DNA from: Richelia sp. UBA3308
Lineage (GTDB): Bacteria; Cyanobacteriota; Cyanobacteriia; Cyanobacteriales; Nostocaceae
Length of the DNA: 19,812 nt
Assembly: GCA_002361335.1 (NCBI GenBank)
Contig: DESS01000364.1
Span: forward strand, 54,359 to 74,170
Reading direction: 5' to 3'
Part shown: in pieces, positions 1 through 8,409 of the stretch
Layout: each line of letters opens with the position of its first letter
How positions within the stretch are numbered: position 1 is the first letter of the stretch
Made by a program: the position numbers and the translations under genes
Notes under the pieces: generated by a model
The model's database searches: none
Seen by the model: the letters and a program-made list of their open reading frames with translations, nothing else
Told to the model about the DNA's origin: nothing

Positions 1-102
1 TGCTTCATCTTATTAATTTAGCTTTTTTATGGATAAAACTGCTTCCGCCTTCAAAGTCGAGGGGTTAAGTGTACTGCTGTTTGATTAAATACTAGCTTTA
101 CA

Positions 103-252
103 ATGAGAGTTATCAGTAAAAGACTATTAACGCGCTCAAGAATGTTAATAAGTCTAAAGGCCAGAACTTTGATTAAATATCCCAAAACGATTTTTCTTCC
201 TCTGCTGACGGGAGCTGTGGGAAGATTATTGATAGGTAACGACGAAATCTAA
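103..252 (+). CDS. Possible small basic protein, 49 codons (uncertain)
   Basis: A 49-codon frame starts at ATG 103 and ends at TAA 250-252, 29 bases before the cyclophilin start. The product is strongly basic in its first half (several Arg and Lys) and has a short hydrophobic stretch (FLPLLTGAVGRLLIG) near the end. It lacks a clear Shine-Dalgarno sequence and I do not recognise the family. It could be a real small gene, the decayed tail of something larger, or chance. Confidence 0.22.
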   Translation: MRVISKRLLTRSRMLISLKARTLIKYPKTIFLPLLTGAVGRLLIGNDEI

Positions 253-281
253 AATAATTTGATGTTGCATTATTAGATTCC

Positions 282-1388
282 ATGTTCAACTTATTAAAAT
301 CTTGTTTGAAGAATAGTCTAATTACATTACTGCTGGTAACTTTATTTTTAGGAATAAGTACAACCCGATGGACTGATTCGGGTATGGCTGCTTTACCAGC
401 AGGAAATGCAATTACTGATGGTAAAGCTTTATTACGGTATGCACTTCCAATAGATAACGAGCCGGTACGAAAATTACAAAAAAGCTTGGAAGATATTGCT
501 ACTCAACTACGGGCAAATCGACGCTGGAGAGCTATTTCTAAAGACTTAAAAACTGCTTCGCGGGTTCTTGCTAAACCAGAGAAGATACTCGCAAGTGTTC
601 CAGAAGAAAGTCAAGAGCAAGCAGAGATTTGGATTAACGAGCTTAAAGCAGGTATAGAAAAGCTCCAAGAAGTAGCCAAAACTAAAGATAAAGAAGAAAC
701 TTGGATTGAAAGAGCTCAGCTTTTGAATTTGGTAGGAAAACTGGAAGAATCTATGGTAACGGGTTTTCCTTATGAAGTACCCGCAGAATATAGTAACTTA
801 CCCCAATTAAAAGGCCGCGCCACCCTAGAAGTAACAACGGATAAAGGAGACATTAAAGTTGTTTTAGATGGTTATAGCGCTCCAGTTACTGCTGGAAACT
901 TTGTGGATTTGGCAAAACGGGGTTTTTACGATGGCTTAGAATTCTTACGGGCTGAAGATTTTTATGTACTGCAAGCTGGAGATCCACCGGGTAAAGATGT
1001 AGGTTTTATAGATCCAAAAACAGGCGAATACCGTGCTATTCCTTTAGAAGTACTTGTAGAAGGCGATAAAGAACCAATGTACGGCATTACCCTCGAAGAA
1101 GCTGGTCTTTACACCGAAATGCCAGTCTTACCTTTCTCTGCTTACGGTGCGATCGCAATGGCTCGCCCTGAAACTGAAGTTAACGGAGGTTCCTCCCAAT
1201 TTTTCTTCTTCCTATTTGAACCCGAACTTACTCCAGCTGGACGAAACTTATTAGATGGACGTTATTCTGTCTTTGGTTATGTTACTGAAGGTAAAGAACT
1301 TTTGGGGAAAATTAAGCAAGGAGACAAAATCGAATCAATCAAAGTTATTCAAGGAATTGAGAACTTAGTAGAACCGCAAAATACATAA
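282..1388 (+). CDS. Cyclophilin-type peptidyl-prolyl isomerase, CYP38/TLP40-like, thylakoid lumenal
   Basis: The protein is 368 aa. It starts with a basic N-terminus and a hydrophobic segment (about residues 12-27) that reads as a signal peptide, with an Ala-rich cleavage region near 35-43. Residues about 55-165 are helical and charged (the N-terminal helical bundle of CYP38/TLP40), and 178-358 form the cyclophilin domain. In the domain, FLRAEDFYVLQAGDP (about 221-235) matches the catalytic strand of cyclophilins, with R223 at the catalytic arginine position and Q231 in the QGGD-like motif; SSQFFFF follows at about 304-310. Plant CYP38 acts in photosystem II assembly and binds partners through its helical part, often with weak isomerase activity; a similar lumenal or periplasmic chaperone role is inferred here. 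The family match is strong, the in vivo substrate unknown. Start ATG 282 has no obvious Shine-Dalgarno sequence. Confidence 0.9.
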   Translation: MFNLLKSCLKNSLITLLLVTLFLGISTTRWTDSGMAALPAGNAITDGKALLRYALPIDNEPVRKLQKSLEDIATQLRANRRWRAISKDLKTASRVLAKPEKILASVPEESQEQAEIWINELKAGIEKLQEVAKTKDKEETWIERAQLLNLVGKLEESMVTGFPYEVPAEYSNLPQLKGRATLEVTTDKGDIKVVLDGYSAPVTAGNFVDLAKRGFYDGLEFLRAEDFYVLQAGDPPGKDVGFIDPKTGEYRAIPLEVLVEGDKEPMYGITLEEAGLYTEMPVLPFSAYGAIAMARPETEVNGGSSQFFFFLFEPELTPAGRNLLDGRYSVFGYVTEGKELLGKIKQGDKIESIKVIQGIENLVEPQNT

Positions 1389-1682
1389 AAGCGGCGAGGT
1401 TCATTTCTATTGCATCCAACTGAAAACCTCTATAATTCGGTTTTGAGGGCATTTTTAGTATTTTTCTAATTTAACAAGTTTTACCGCAACTATTATGCAA
1501 ACTATTGCATTGAATGGTTGCGGTTATTTATGGCATTTTTGGGCATTATTCTAGCTATATGCTGCAAACTGTAGTGGTAGGGGCATCCGGGGTCAAGGGG
1601 AATGTAGAATGGCCGAATGAAGAATGGCCGAATTACCCTATTGATGAATCAAGGGGCTTGAGATAAGGAAAACATTTTTCCT
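1389..1682. other. Intergenic stretch after the cyclophilin gene
   Basis: No coding frame is convincing here. It holds the hairpin at 1483-1524, a direct duplication of GAATGGCCGAAT (about 1607-1635), and GATGAATCAAGGGGCTTG (1643-1660), a diverged copy of the first part of the repeat at 1683-1715. Confidence 0.5.
1483..1524. repeat. Compound hairpin downstream of the cyclophilin gene
   Basis: The arms ACCGCAAC (1483-1490) and GTTGCGGT (1517-1524) are perfect complements. Inside them is a second perfect stem, ATGCAA (1495-1500) / TTGCAT (1505-1510), with a 4-base loop. It lies 95 bases after the stop codon and is followed by TATTTATGG rather than a T-run. It may end or stabilise the upstream transcript, or be a small mobile palindrome. 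Confidence 0.5.
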
Positions 1683-1715
1683 CTCCACGGATGAATCCGG
1701 GGGCTTGTATCCAGT
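1683..1715 (+). repeat. Dispersed repeat, inverted copy at 18048-18081
   Basis: CTCCACGGATGAATCCG (1683-1699) and TGTATCCAGT (1706-1715) both recur, reverse-complemented and in the same relative order, at 18065-18081 and 18048-18057. The G-rich GGGGGCTTG followed by a T-run and TTTTGGTCAT (about 1716-1730) recalls the right ends of cyanobacterial IS200/IS605 elements, but no transposase is present, so that link is only a suggestion. Confidence 0.5.
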
Positions 1716-1731
1716 CTATTTTTTGGTCATA

Positions 1732-1852
1732 TCATGTTCGCTAAATCACTTACGATATGTCATTGCGAGGGGAACAGAGTGGAGCGTTCCCGTTCACCGT
1801 CAGGTGTTCCCGAAGGGTAGAGTAGCAATCCCAACTGTTCATCCGAACATGA
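1732..1852. mobile_element. MITE-like dispersed repeat (TCATTGCGAG...GCAATCCC type)
   Basis: Nine-base perfect inverted ends, TCATGTTCG (1732-1740) and CGAACATGA (1844-1852), enclose a second inverted pair, ATTGC (1762-1766) / GCAAT (1825-1829). The core (cattgcgagg...agcaatccc) resembles a repeat common in cyanobacterial genomes. It has no coding capacity. A 93-codon frame across it and the AT-rich DNA beyond is not a credible gene. It lies 166 bases upstream of the kinase gene. Confidence 0.5.
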
Positions 1853-2018
1853 CATCAGTATTCCGAGTAATAAAATATATTTATATTTACTTTTTTTCAG
1901 TATTTTTACTCCAGTTATTATTAACATTGACAGACAAGAATATAAAAAGGGATTTGATCAAAACTAGTTTTTTTTTCAAGATTTAGTGAAAACTATTTTC
2001 TTATAGTCTTATAGATTT

Positions 2019-4400
2019 ATGCAAGCCAGCTTTCCAACATCTTCGCGATCGCCCTTAGAAGAGTTAATTAACTATGCTCCACGAACTATAACAGCAGAAG
2101 CAACAGTTTGGCATACCATTGCATTCATGAATAAATTTCAACCGCCAGTAGAACGGGTTTTGGTAGTAGAAAATTGGCAAGTTGTAGGATTGTTTTCATG
2201 GCAAGATGTTTTACGGGTTGTAGAGTCGGAAATTAATTTAAAAAACAGTAAAATTACTGAAGTGATGACAACTTCATTCATTAAGCTAAAATATTCTCAA
2301 TTTCAAGATATAAAACGAATATTTAATCTCTTAACTCAGTTCATAAATTTACCTGTAGTAATTGAAGATGAAAAAGAACAATTAGTAGGTTATATTCCAC
2401 CTGAAAGTATTACTAATTCTATACTCGAAGAGTATCAGTTAAAAATAACCGAAGCAGAACGTCAATGCAATCAAGAAAAAGAAATTTCATCACAAATATT
2501 AGGTACAGAAGAGAATAGTAAGATTGAAAATTTAGAAACTTTAGTTTACTTGCAACAAGCTATAGAAAGTAGTTGTGAAGGGATTACAATTACAGATTTA
2601 ACAGGTAATGTAATTTATCTTAATTCAAGCTTTATTAACATATTTGACTATACTCGCGAACAATTAAATGCTAAGGGAGGATTATCATTCCTCTGGAAGG
2701 ATACAGCAGAATATCGAAGATTATTAACAGCCATAAAACAAGGAAAATCATGGCGTAATCAAGTAGAAATAAAATCCCATATCAACGATATCTTATACAT
2801 TAAGATACGAGCTGATGCAGTGAAAGATGTTTCGGGGAAAATTATTGGTACGATAAGCCTTTATAGCAATGTTACCGAAGAAGTACAAGCACAAAAATCA
2901 TTAAATTTAAAAAGTAAAGCAATAAATTATATTAAGAATGGATTAGCTATTTTTGATGTCAGGTTGCCTTCAAAACCAATTGTTTATGGAAATCCTGAAT
3001 TTGAAAGTGTGAGTGGCAAAAGTGTATCGGAAGCCTTGGGATTAACAAACAGTTTTCTTGAAGAGATGAATCGTCAAATAAATAAACTACTTAAATCACA
3101 CTTTTACTCTTCCGCAGAAAATTTTACACCAATTATACGTAACTATTGTCAAGATGGCAGTGAATACTGGTATCAAGTGAATATTGCTCCCATTCTTAAC
3201 CGCGAAAAAAAATTAACTCACTACGTATGTGTTGAAAGTGATATTACCAAGCATAAGCTTACAGAAATGTCTCTGTTGCTAACACAAGAAAAATTACAAC
3301 ACTTACTCTTATCAAGTACAGGAGTAATTTATAGTTCAGATTTTTGTGAAGACTACCCTGTGAATTTTGTCAGTGAAAATATCTTTGATATGGTTGGGTA
3401 TACAGCTTCGGAAATTCTATACGATTCTAATTTTTGGGTAAGTCACATTCACCCAGAAGATTTACCGTTATTTCTTGCAGAACTATCAAAGGTATTTTCC
3501 CAAAGTAAAGTTAATATCGAGTACCGCTTTTTACACAAAAATGGTAATTATATTTGGATATACGAACAATCAAAAATAGTAAAAGACTATGCAGGTAATC
3601 CCTTAGAAATTATTGGTTACAGGATTGATATTACCGAACGCAAAAAACTTGAAGAAGATTTAAAAAAAGCATTAGAAAAGGAAAAAGAAGTTAACCAACT
3701 AAAATCCCGTTTTATTTCCATGACTTCTCATGAATTCCGCACTCCCTTAAGTACTATTCTTTCTTCATCTGAGTTACTAGAGAATTACACCCATAAATGG
3801 GATAAAGAAAAGCAACAGAAGCATTTTAATAGAATAAAAAAAGCTATAAAGCACATGACTAATTTATTAAATGATGTGTTATTTTTCTCTAAAGCGGAAG
3901 CAGGTAAAGTTGATTCTCATCCAGCAAAATTGAATTTAGTTGAATACAGTCGCCAGTTGGTAGAAGATTTGGAGATTAATCAGATAAACAATGGGATGGA
4001 ACAACCAAATACAAACATTAATTTTATTAGTAATAAAACTACATTTATCCTGTATATAGATGAAAGAATATTAGGACATATTTTGAGTAATTTACTCTCT
4101 AATGCAATTAAATATTCTAAACCAGGAACTAGCGTTGATTTTAATCTTTTTTGCCAAAAACAACGAGTAGTATTTGAGATTGAAGATAAAGGTATAGGTA
4201 TTCCCTCACAAGATTTATCATCCTTATTCGATTCTTTTCATAGATGTAACAATGTAGGTAATATTCCGGGTACTGGATTGGGATTATCAATTGTCAAAAA
4301 GTGTGTAGATATCCTTAACGGTAAAATTAACGTCACAAGCGAAGTTGGAATGGGTACAAAGTTTACGGTTACAATTCCTTTAAGCAGTTGCTGTAATTAA
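2019..4400 (+). CDS. Sensor histidine kinase: CBS pair, three PAS domains, HisKA-HATPase
   Basis: The protein is 793 aa with no membrane segment, so a cytoplasmic sensor. Domains in order: a tandem CBS pair (about 10-135; CBS pairs usually bind adenine nucleotides), a short linker, three PAS domains (about 175-292, 300-415, 422-542; the last two end in the SDITKHKL and IDITERKK signatures), a coiled-coil signalling helix (545-565), HisKA with phosphoacceptor H571 in SHEFRTPLS, and HATPase_c with N695 (N box, LLSNAIKYS), D723 in EDKGIGIP (G1) and GTGLGLS at 751-757 (G2). All catalytic motifs are intact. There is no receiver domain, so the phosphate should go to a separate regulator, most simply the receiver-EAL protein 271 bases downstream. 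The PAS domains lack an obvious chromophore cysteine, so the ligand cannot be read. Start ATG 2019 has no clear Shine-Dalgarno sequence. Confidence 0.92.
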   Translation: MQASFPTSSRSPLEELINYAPRTITAEATVWHTIAFMNKFQPPVERVLVVENWQVVGLFSWQDVLRVVESEINLKNSKITEVMTTSFIKLKYSQFQDIKRIFNLLTQFINLPVVIEDEKEQLVGYIPPESITNSILEEYQLKITEAERQCNQEKEISSQILGTEENSKIENLETLVYLQQAIESSCEGITITDLTGNVIYLNSSFINIFDYTREQLNAKGGLSFLWKDTAEYRRLLTAIKQGKSWRNQVEIKSHINDILYIKIRADAVKDVSGKIIGTISLYSNVTEEVQAQKSLNLKSKAINYIKNGLAIFDVRLPSKPIVYGNPEFESVSGKSVSEALGLTNSFLEEMNRQINKLLKSHFYSSAENFTPIIRNYCQDGSEYWYQVNIAPILNREKKLTHYVCVESDITKHKLTEMSLLLTQEKLQHLLLSSTGVIYSSDFCEDYPVNFVSENIFDMVGYTASEILYDSNFWVSHIHPEDLPLFLAELSKVFSQSKVNIEYRFLHKNGNYIWIYEQSKIVKDYAGNPLEIIGYRIDITERKKLEEDLKKALEKEKEVNQLKSRFISMTSHEFRTPLSTILSSSELLENYTHKWDKEKQQKHFNRIKKAIKHMTNLLNDVLFFSKAEAGKVDSHPAKLNLVEYSRQLVEDLEINQINNGMEQPNTNINFISNKTTFILYIDERILGHILSNLLSNAIKYSKPGTSVDFNLFCQKQRVVFEIEDKGIGIPSQDLSSLFDSFHRCNNVGNIPGTGLGLSIVKKCVDILNGKINVTSEVGMGTKFTVTIPLSSCCN

Positions 4401-4427
4401 TCACAGATATTTGTAAATCGGATTCAA

Positions 4428-4465
4428 TTAAATTTAATTAATTTAATTAAATAAATTAAATTTAA
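4428..4465. repeat. AT-only palindrome between kinase and response-regulator genes
   Basis: The arms TTAAATTTAATT (4428-4439) and AATTAAATTTAA (4454-4465) are perfect 12-base complements around a 14-base AT-only centre. It lies 27 bases after the kinase stop. It may act as a transcript-end hairpin or simply be low-complexity DNA; it has no G or C in the stem, so the helix is weak. The rest of the gap to 4671 is AT-rich with nothing recognisable. Confidence 0.4.
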
Positions 4466-4671
4466 GTAAAAATACAATGGTAAAAATAAGCAGCTTTGCA
4501 ATATAAATACTTAAGTATCATAATTATCAAAATTATCTTGTCAAAAATTTTCAACACTATATTGTGCCATAAGTAATCAGATATTTTAAGCATCAAAATC
4601 TCCCTGAGAAGCGATTAATTATTAATTCTCAGTTATAAAGCGATCGGTAAATTAATTTCAGTTTTACAAAT

Positions 4672-5886
4672 ATGACTAAGATATTACTAATTGAAGACGA
4701 AGAATCAGTACGTGAGAATATTTTGGATTTATTAGAAGCTGAGAATTTTGAAACTCTAGCTGCTGCTAACGGAAAAATTGGAATAGAGTTAGCTGTTTCT
4801 GAAACTCCTGACTTAATTTTGTGCGACTTGATGATGCCAAATATGGATGGTTATGAAGTCCTAGAAAAATTAAATTTACAAGGAGTCACAGCAACTATTC
4901 CATTTATTTTTCTTACAGCTAGAACAGCTAAGAGTGATTTACGTAAATGTATGAATTTGGGTGCTGATGATTATCTTACCAAACCATTTACTTCTTCTGA
5001 ACTGTTAAGTGCAATTATGACTCGCTTAGAAAAGCAAGTAACTACTTTAAAATATATTTCTAAAATCAATAAAAATACTGCTAGATTATTACCAGAATTT
5101 CAGATTTTAAAAAATAGTTTACTTAAGAATTTAGCAAACAAAGATTTAAGAGAATTTCAAATTCATTATCAACCAATTATTGATACTAGTTCGGGTTTAA
5201 TAGTCGGGGCAGAGAGTTTAATCCGCTGGCAAAGTTCAGAATTGGGCATGATTTCTCCTGCGGAACTAATTCCTTTAGCTGAATCGACAGGTTTAATTAT
5301 TCCAATTGGAGAATGGTTAATCAATAATGTCTGTAAGCAAACCAAAATATGGCAAGATGCAGGTTACAAAGACTTCTACTCTACAATTAATATTTCCATA
5401 ACTCAATTAATCCAGCCAGATTTTAGTTCAAAATTACTTGAGTCATTAGCAAAAAATAATTTGCATCCGTCTTCTTTAGAACTCGAAATCACAGAAGGAA
5501 TAATTGATAAAGATCTGAATATAGCAATTAATAGAATGGAAGAATTGTCCTCTCATGGTTTAAGAATTGCTATTGATGATTATGGTACTGGGAATTCCTC
5601 ATTAATTTATTTAAAGCTGATGCCAATCAATACTTTAAAAATAGACCATTACTTTATCCACAATATCGACAAAGACAAACAAAAATCAACAATCACTAAG
5701 GGCATTATTGAAATGGCTCATAATCTAAATTTAAGAGTAGTTGCTGAGGGTGTTGAAAGTAAAATAGAATTAGATATTGTCCGCGCTCATAAATGCGATC
5801 TAGTACAAGGTTATCTCTTAAGTCATCCCTTACAAGTAGCTAAGTTTGAAGAATTATTACTTACTGATCGACAATTGATAGCCTAA
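4672..5886 (+). CDS. Response regulator with EAL domain, predicted cyclic-di-GMP phosphodiesterase
   Basis: The protein is 404 aa. Residues 1-120 form a CheY-like receiver with acidic pocket E8/D9/E10, phosphoacceptor D52 (LILCDLMMPNMDG), T82 and K104. After a helical linker (about 120-155), residues 160-395 form an EAL domain. Its signature glutamate reads ESL (E181) instead of EAL. The other metal and catalytic positions are present: N240 (INIS), E272 (LEITEG), D302-D303 (IDDYGTG), K323 (LKID), E359 and E362 (AEGVES) and Q379 (VQGYL). There is no GGDEF domain. I therefore predict an active enzyme that linearises cyclic-di-GMP, switched by phosphorylation from the kinase just upstream. Outputs in cyanobacteria would include motility, surface attachment or light responses. 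The pairing is inferred from adjacency and matching orientation. Confidence 0.9.
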   Translation: MTKILLIEDEESVRENILDLLEAENFETLAAANGKIGIELAVSETPDLILCDLMMPNMDGYEVLEKLNLQGVTATIPFIFLTARTAKSDLRKCMNLGADDYLTKPFTSSELLSAIMTRLEKQVTTLKYISKINKNTARLLPEFQILKNSLLKNLANKDLREFQIHYQPIIDTSSGLIVGAESLIRWQSSELGMISPAELIPLAESTGLIIPIGEWLINNVCKQTKIWQDAGYKDFYSTINISITQLIQPDFSSKLLESLAKNNLHPSSLELEITEGIIDKDLNIAINRMEELSSHGLRIAIDDYGTGNSSLIYLKLMPINTLKIDHYFIHNIDKDKQKSTITKGIIEMAHNLNLRVVAEGVESKIELDIVRAHKCDLVQGYLLSHPLQVAKFEELLLTDRQLIA

Positions 5887-6493
5887 GTCCCTAAAAATTC
5901 AGAAAAGCCACCTACCCACCACCTGTATATTCGCCGTTTGCGATCGCTTAATAAGGGATATTATGCCAAAATTTGGGTATTTGTGTTTATTTTCAGTAAA
6001 ATTGTTAATAGCTACACAATATATTTTACATACGGTCCCAGAATTTTTATCAGTTCTGAGGCTTTTTTATGGTATCGTAAACATTTGAATTGTATGTAAT
6101 ACTACAAATACTTGTTATAAATTATTTTTACCAAAATGATTGGGTGCTAACTAAGAGAAAATTTAGTCTACAAAGGTATCAGGAGTTACGGGATTGTCTG
6201 GTGGATCTTGGTTCGTGGGTGACAATAAAACCTTATTTTTATGTTAAAAATTAGTCAAAGTGTCACAGTACCCTACAAGAAAATATGCCAATTGCGTAAA
6301 CTATAGGTATATAAAGCAACTGTTAAGTCATAACTCCTAAAAATAAATCTTCTGCAAATTAACAGCCTTATTCAGTTTATGTTCGTAAAAATATGTAATC
6401 GTATATTTGATTTGTTCGCTAACATTTTATACAAATAAATTTGCATAATTGTTGACTTTTTGTTGAATTCTCTTAGGTAACTCTCATTAAATT
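5887..6493. other. 607-base intergenic region, mostly unassigned
   Basis: No full gene is visible. It contains a HIP1 site (5940-5947), a weak terminator-like hairpin (6039-6068) and a short open stretch at 6167-6247 whose translation includes GLSGGSWFVG (see findings). The segment directly upstream of the dioxygenase gene is AT-rich and I cannot assign a promoter. Confidence 0.5.
6039..6068 (+). terminator. Weak candidate terminator after the EAL gene
   Basis: CAGAA (6039-6043) pairs with TTCTG (6054-6058) across a 10-base loop and is followed by AGGC and six T residues (6063-6068). The stem is only 5 bp. It lies about 150 bases after the receiver-EAL stop codon and would end a transcript with a long 3' tail. 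Confidence 0.3.
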
Positions 6494-7393
6494 ATGTATA
6501 AAAGGATTGTCTACAAAGTTAGAAACGAAGTATCGCTAAATACTCGTCAACTTCCGTTTTTGTTTACTCAAGCTGAAATTAATTATCGAGAAGCACGGAA
6601 ACAACACTCTAAAAACTTACCTGTTATTTCCGATTACGAGAGAGATTTGGTAGATAAACTTAGAACTGAAGGAGTTGCAATGACTTCATTAGAAGCTCTC
6701 TCGATTCCTTCTACCGAGCAGATGCTTCAAGCTGCCAAAACCTTAATGCCAAAAATACCGCGAAGCATTTCTGAGAATAAGAATGAATTTGTAGTTCATG
6801 CCACTCCCCAACAAATTTTAGAGCATCAAGAAATTTTTCTTTGGGGTTTGGAACAACGTTTAATCAACATTATTGAGAATTACGTTGGTTTACCAGTGGC
6901 TTATCATGGAGCGTATTTTCGTCGGGATATTGTGAACAAAGTTCAAATCAAATCAAGACTATGGCACATAGATCCTGAAGATAGAAAAGTATTGAAAATA
7001 ATCATCTATTTAAATGATATAGATGATAACATTGGTCCCTTTGAATATATTCCCCAATGTTTTACTTCTAAATTAACTTCTTCTTTAAAGTATACCCATG
7101 GTTATGTTCAAGATAAAACAATGGAGAAAGTAATATCTCCATCACATTTCAAGTCTTGCACGGGAATTGCTGGAACTGTTTTTTTAGCTGCCACTGGTAG
7201 TATATTTCATCGAGGCAAAGTACCACTATCATCAGATAGATACACAATCTTTTTTGATTACACCTCTAGAAAACCCATAGTGCATAACTATTATGGTGCC
7301 TCTTTTCTTTCCGATCAAGATTTGCAAATCTTAGCAAAAAATCTCTCCCCTCAACAAAGAGAGTGTGTTTTTTGGAAAGAGAATTTTTGGTAA
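6494..7393 (+). CDS. PhyH-like Fe(II)/2-oxoglutarate-dependent dioxygenase
   Basis: The protein is 299 aa and soluble, without a signal peptide. The iron-binding triad is visible: H158-x-D160 in WHIDPED, then the distal H239 in IFHRGK, with R249 ten residues later (SSDRYTIFFDY) in the position that holds the 2-oxoglutarate carboxylate. IIIYLNDIDDNIGPFEYIP (about 168-186) is the typical strand after HxD in phytanoyl-CoA dioxygenase-type enzymes. Such enzymes hydroxylate or otherwise oxidise small molecules; the substrate cannot be read. There are no biosynthetic neighbours, so assignment to a natural-product cluster is not supported. It converges on the transporter gene with 32 bases between stop codons. 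Confidence 0.75.
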   Translation: MYKRIVYKVRNEVSLNTRQLPFLFTQAEINYREARKQHSKNLPVISDYERDLVDKLRTEGVAMTSLEALSIPSTEQMLQAAKTLMPKIPRSISENKNEFVVHATPQQILEHQEIFLWGLEQRLINIIENYVGLPVAYHGAYFRRDIVNKVQIKSRLWHIDPEDRKVLKIIIYLNDIDDNIGPFEYIPQCFTSKLTSSLKYTHGYVQDKTMEKVISPSHFKSCTGIAGTVFLAATGSIFHRGKVPLSSDRYTIFFDYTSRKPIVHNYYGASFLSDQDLQILAKNLSPQQRECVFWKENFW

Positions 7394-7425
7394 GTTTTCA
7401 GTTAAAAAGCGACACTGAATCTCAG

Positions 7426-8319
7426 CTACTTTGGATAAAAAAGTAATGCTATTCCAGTAATGGAAACAAAAACACCCATAATAGCTCGAATACTAACTTT
7501 TTCTCCCATCCAAATTGCAATGGGTATGACAAAAATCGGGCTAGTTTGTAAAAGAGTGGAAGCAATTCCTACAGATGTGAATTTAATCGCAGTTTGTTGC
7601 AGCCAAATTCCTAAATAAGTTCCGCTAAAAGCAGCAAAAAGTGTTCCTATAATCACTCGCCAATTCCGCAAGTTGCCTATGAGAAAGCTAGTTTGTTGTC
7701 TAAATGCCCATATCATTAGAATTAATGTCCCAGCACTCAACCTTAACAAAGCTGCCCATAAAGGATTAATCTCAGTATTAGTAAGGACACTACGTGAAAG
7801 CACCGCTCCAACTGCACCAGCTATTGCCGCCAATAAACCAAAACCAATACCGCGTCGGAATTCTACCTTTGAAATATGTTTTACATCGGCAGTACGTTCC
7901 GTTACTACCCAAGCTACACCCAATATTGTTAATAAAATTCCGCACCAAGCCAATATATTTAACTTTTCTTGAAGAAAAATCAGACCAAAAACTGCTGTAA
8001 TTGGGGTTGTCAAGATTTGTATTAATAATGCCCGACGGGCCCCCAAGCAATTTATAGTGATAAAGAATGCAGTATCACCCAAACTAATACCAACGACACC
8101 GCTCAACAGTAACAAACACATTGGTAATGTGGTGATCCCACGAAATTGCTCCCCAGTCACGAGAATTGTCAACACAAAAAACGCGATCGCAATTATTCCT
8201 TTTATCAGATTTAATTGCAATGGCGGAATACGCGCACCCAATCTACCGTAAACTACAGACGCTACAGCCCACAAGCAGGCACCCGATAAAGCCGCTACTT
8301 CCCCTACAAAATTTACCAT
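7426..8319 (-). CDS. EamA/DMT-superfamily transporter
   Basis: The protein is 297 aa and almost entirely hydrophobic, with about ten membrane helices in two repeated EamA halves (about 4-138 and 155-295). The end of the first half shows the family's TTPITAVFGLIFLQEKLN (about 104-121), where a conserved Glu follows the helix; the second half repeats this as LLQTSPIFVIPIAIWMGEK. The loop between the halves (about 140-155) carries the charged residues. DMT exporters and importers move small metabolites such as amino acids or nucleotides across the inner membrane; the substrate here is unknown. Start ATG 8317-8319 gives the standard family length. The 335-base region upstream is shared with the divergent gene at 8655. 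Confidence 0.85.
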   Translation of the reverse strand: MVNFVGEVAALSGACLWAVASVVYGRLGARIPPLQLNLIKGIIAIAFFVLTILVTGEQFRGITTLPMCLLLLSGVVGISLGDTAFFITINCLGARRALLIQILTTPITAVFGLIFLQEKLNILAWCGILLTILGVAWVVTERTADVKHISKVEFRRGIGFGLLAAIAGAVGAVLSRSVLTNTEINPLWAALLRLSAGTLILMIWAFRQQTSFLIGNLRNWRVIIGTLFAAFSGTYLGIWLQQTAIKFTSVGIASTLLQTSPIFVIPIAIWMGEKVSIRAIMGVFVSITGIALLFYPK

Positions 8320-8340
8320 TATAAATATTAAGAAATATTA

Positions 8341-8361
8341 AAAAGAGTAAATAGCTCTTTT
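8341..8361 (-). promoter_or_regulatory. Leader hairpin upstream of the transporter
   Basis: AAAAGAG (8341-8347) and CTCTTTT (8355-8361) are perfect complements around a 7-base loop. Read on the minus strand, the hairpin is followed by CTTTTTAATATTTCTT and then the transporter start codon about 20 bases on, so it could act as a leader attenuator or hold the ribosome site. It has a weak AT-rich stem. Confidence 0.3.
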
Positions 8362-8409
8362 CTATTAGTGAAAATCTTTAATATTTTAATATGAATAGGG
8401 TTATTAATA

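Noticed and set aside
1927..1946. TTGACA...TATAAA as the kinase promoter
   Set aside because: The two hexamers are only 8 bases apart, so they cannot act as -35 and -10 together.
1705..1986. 93-codon plus-strand frame
   Set aside because: It spans a dispersed repeat and low-complexity AT-rich DNA, has no ribosome site and reads unlike a folded protein.
7673..8251. Several frames opposite or within the transporter gene
   Set aside because: They are shadows of the EamA/DMT gene, with composition mirroring its hydrophobic codons.
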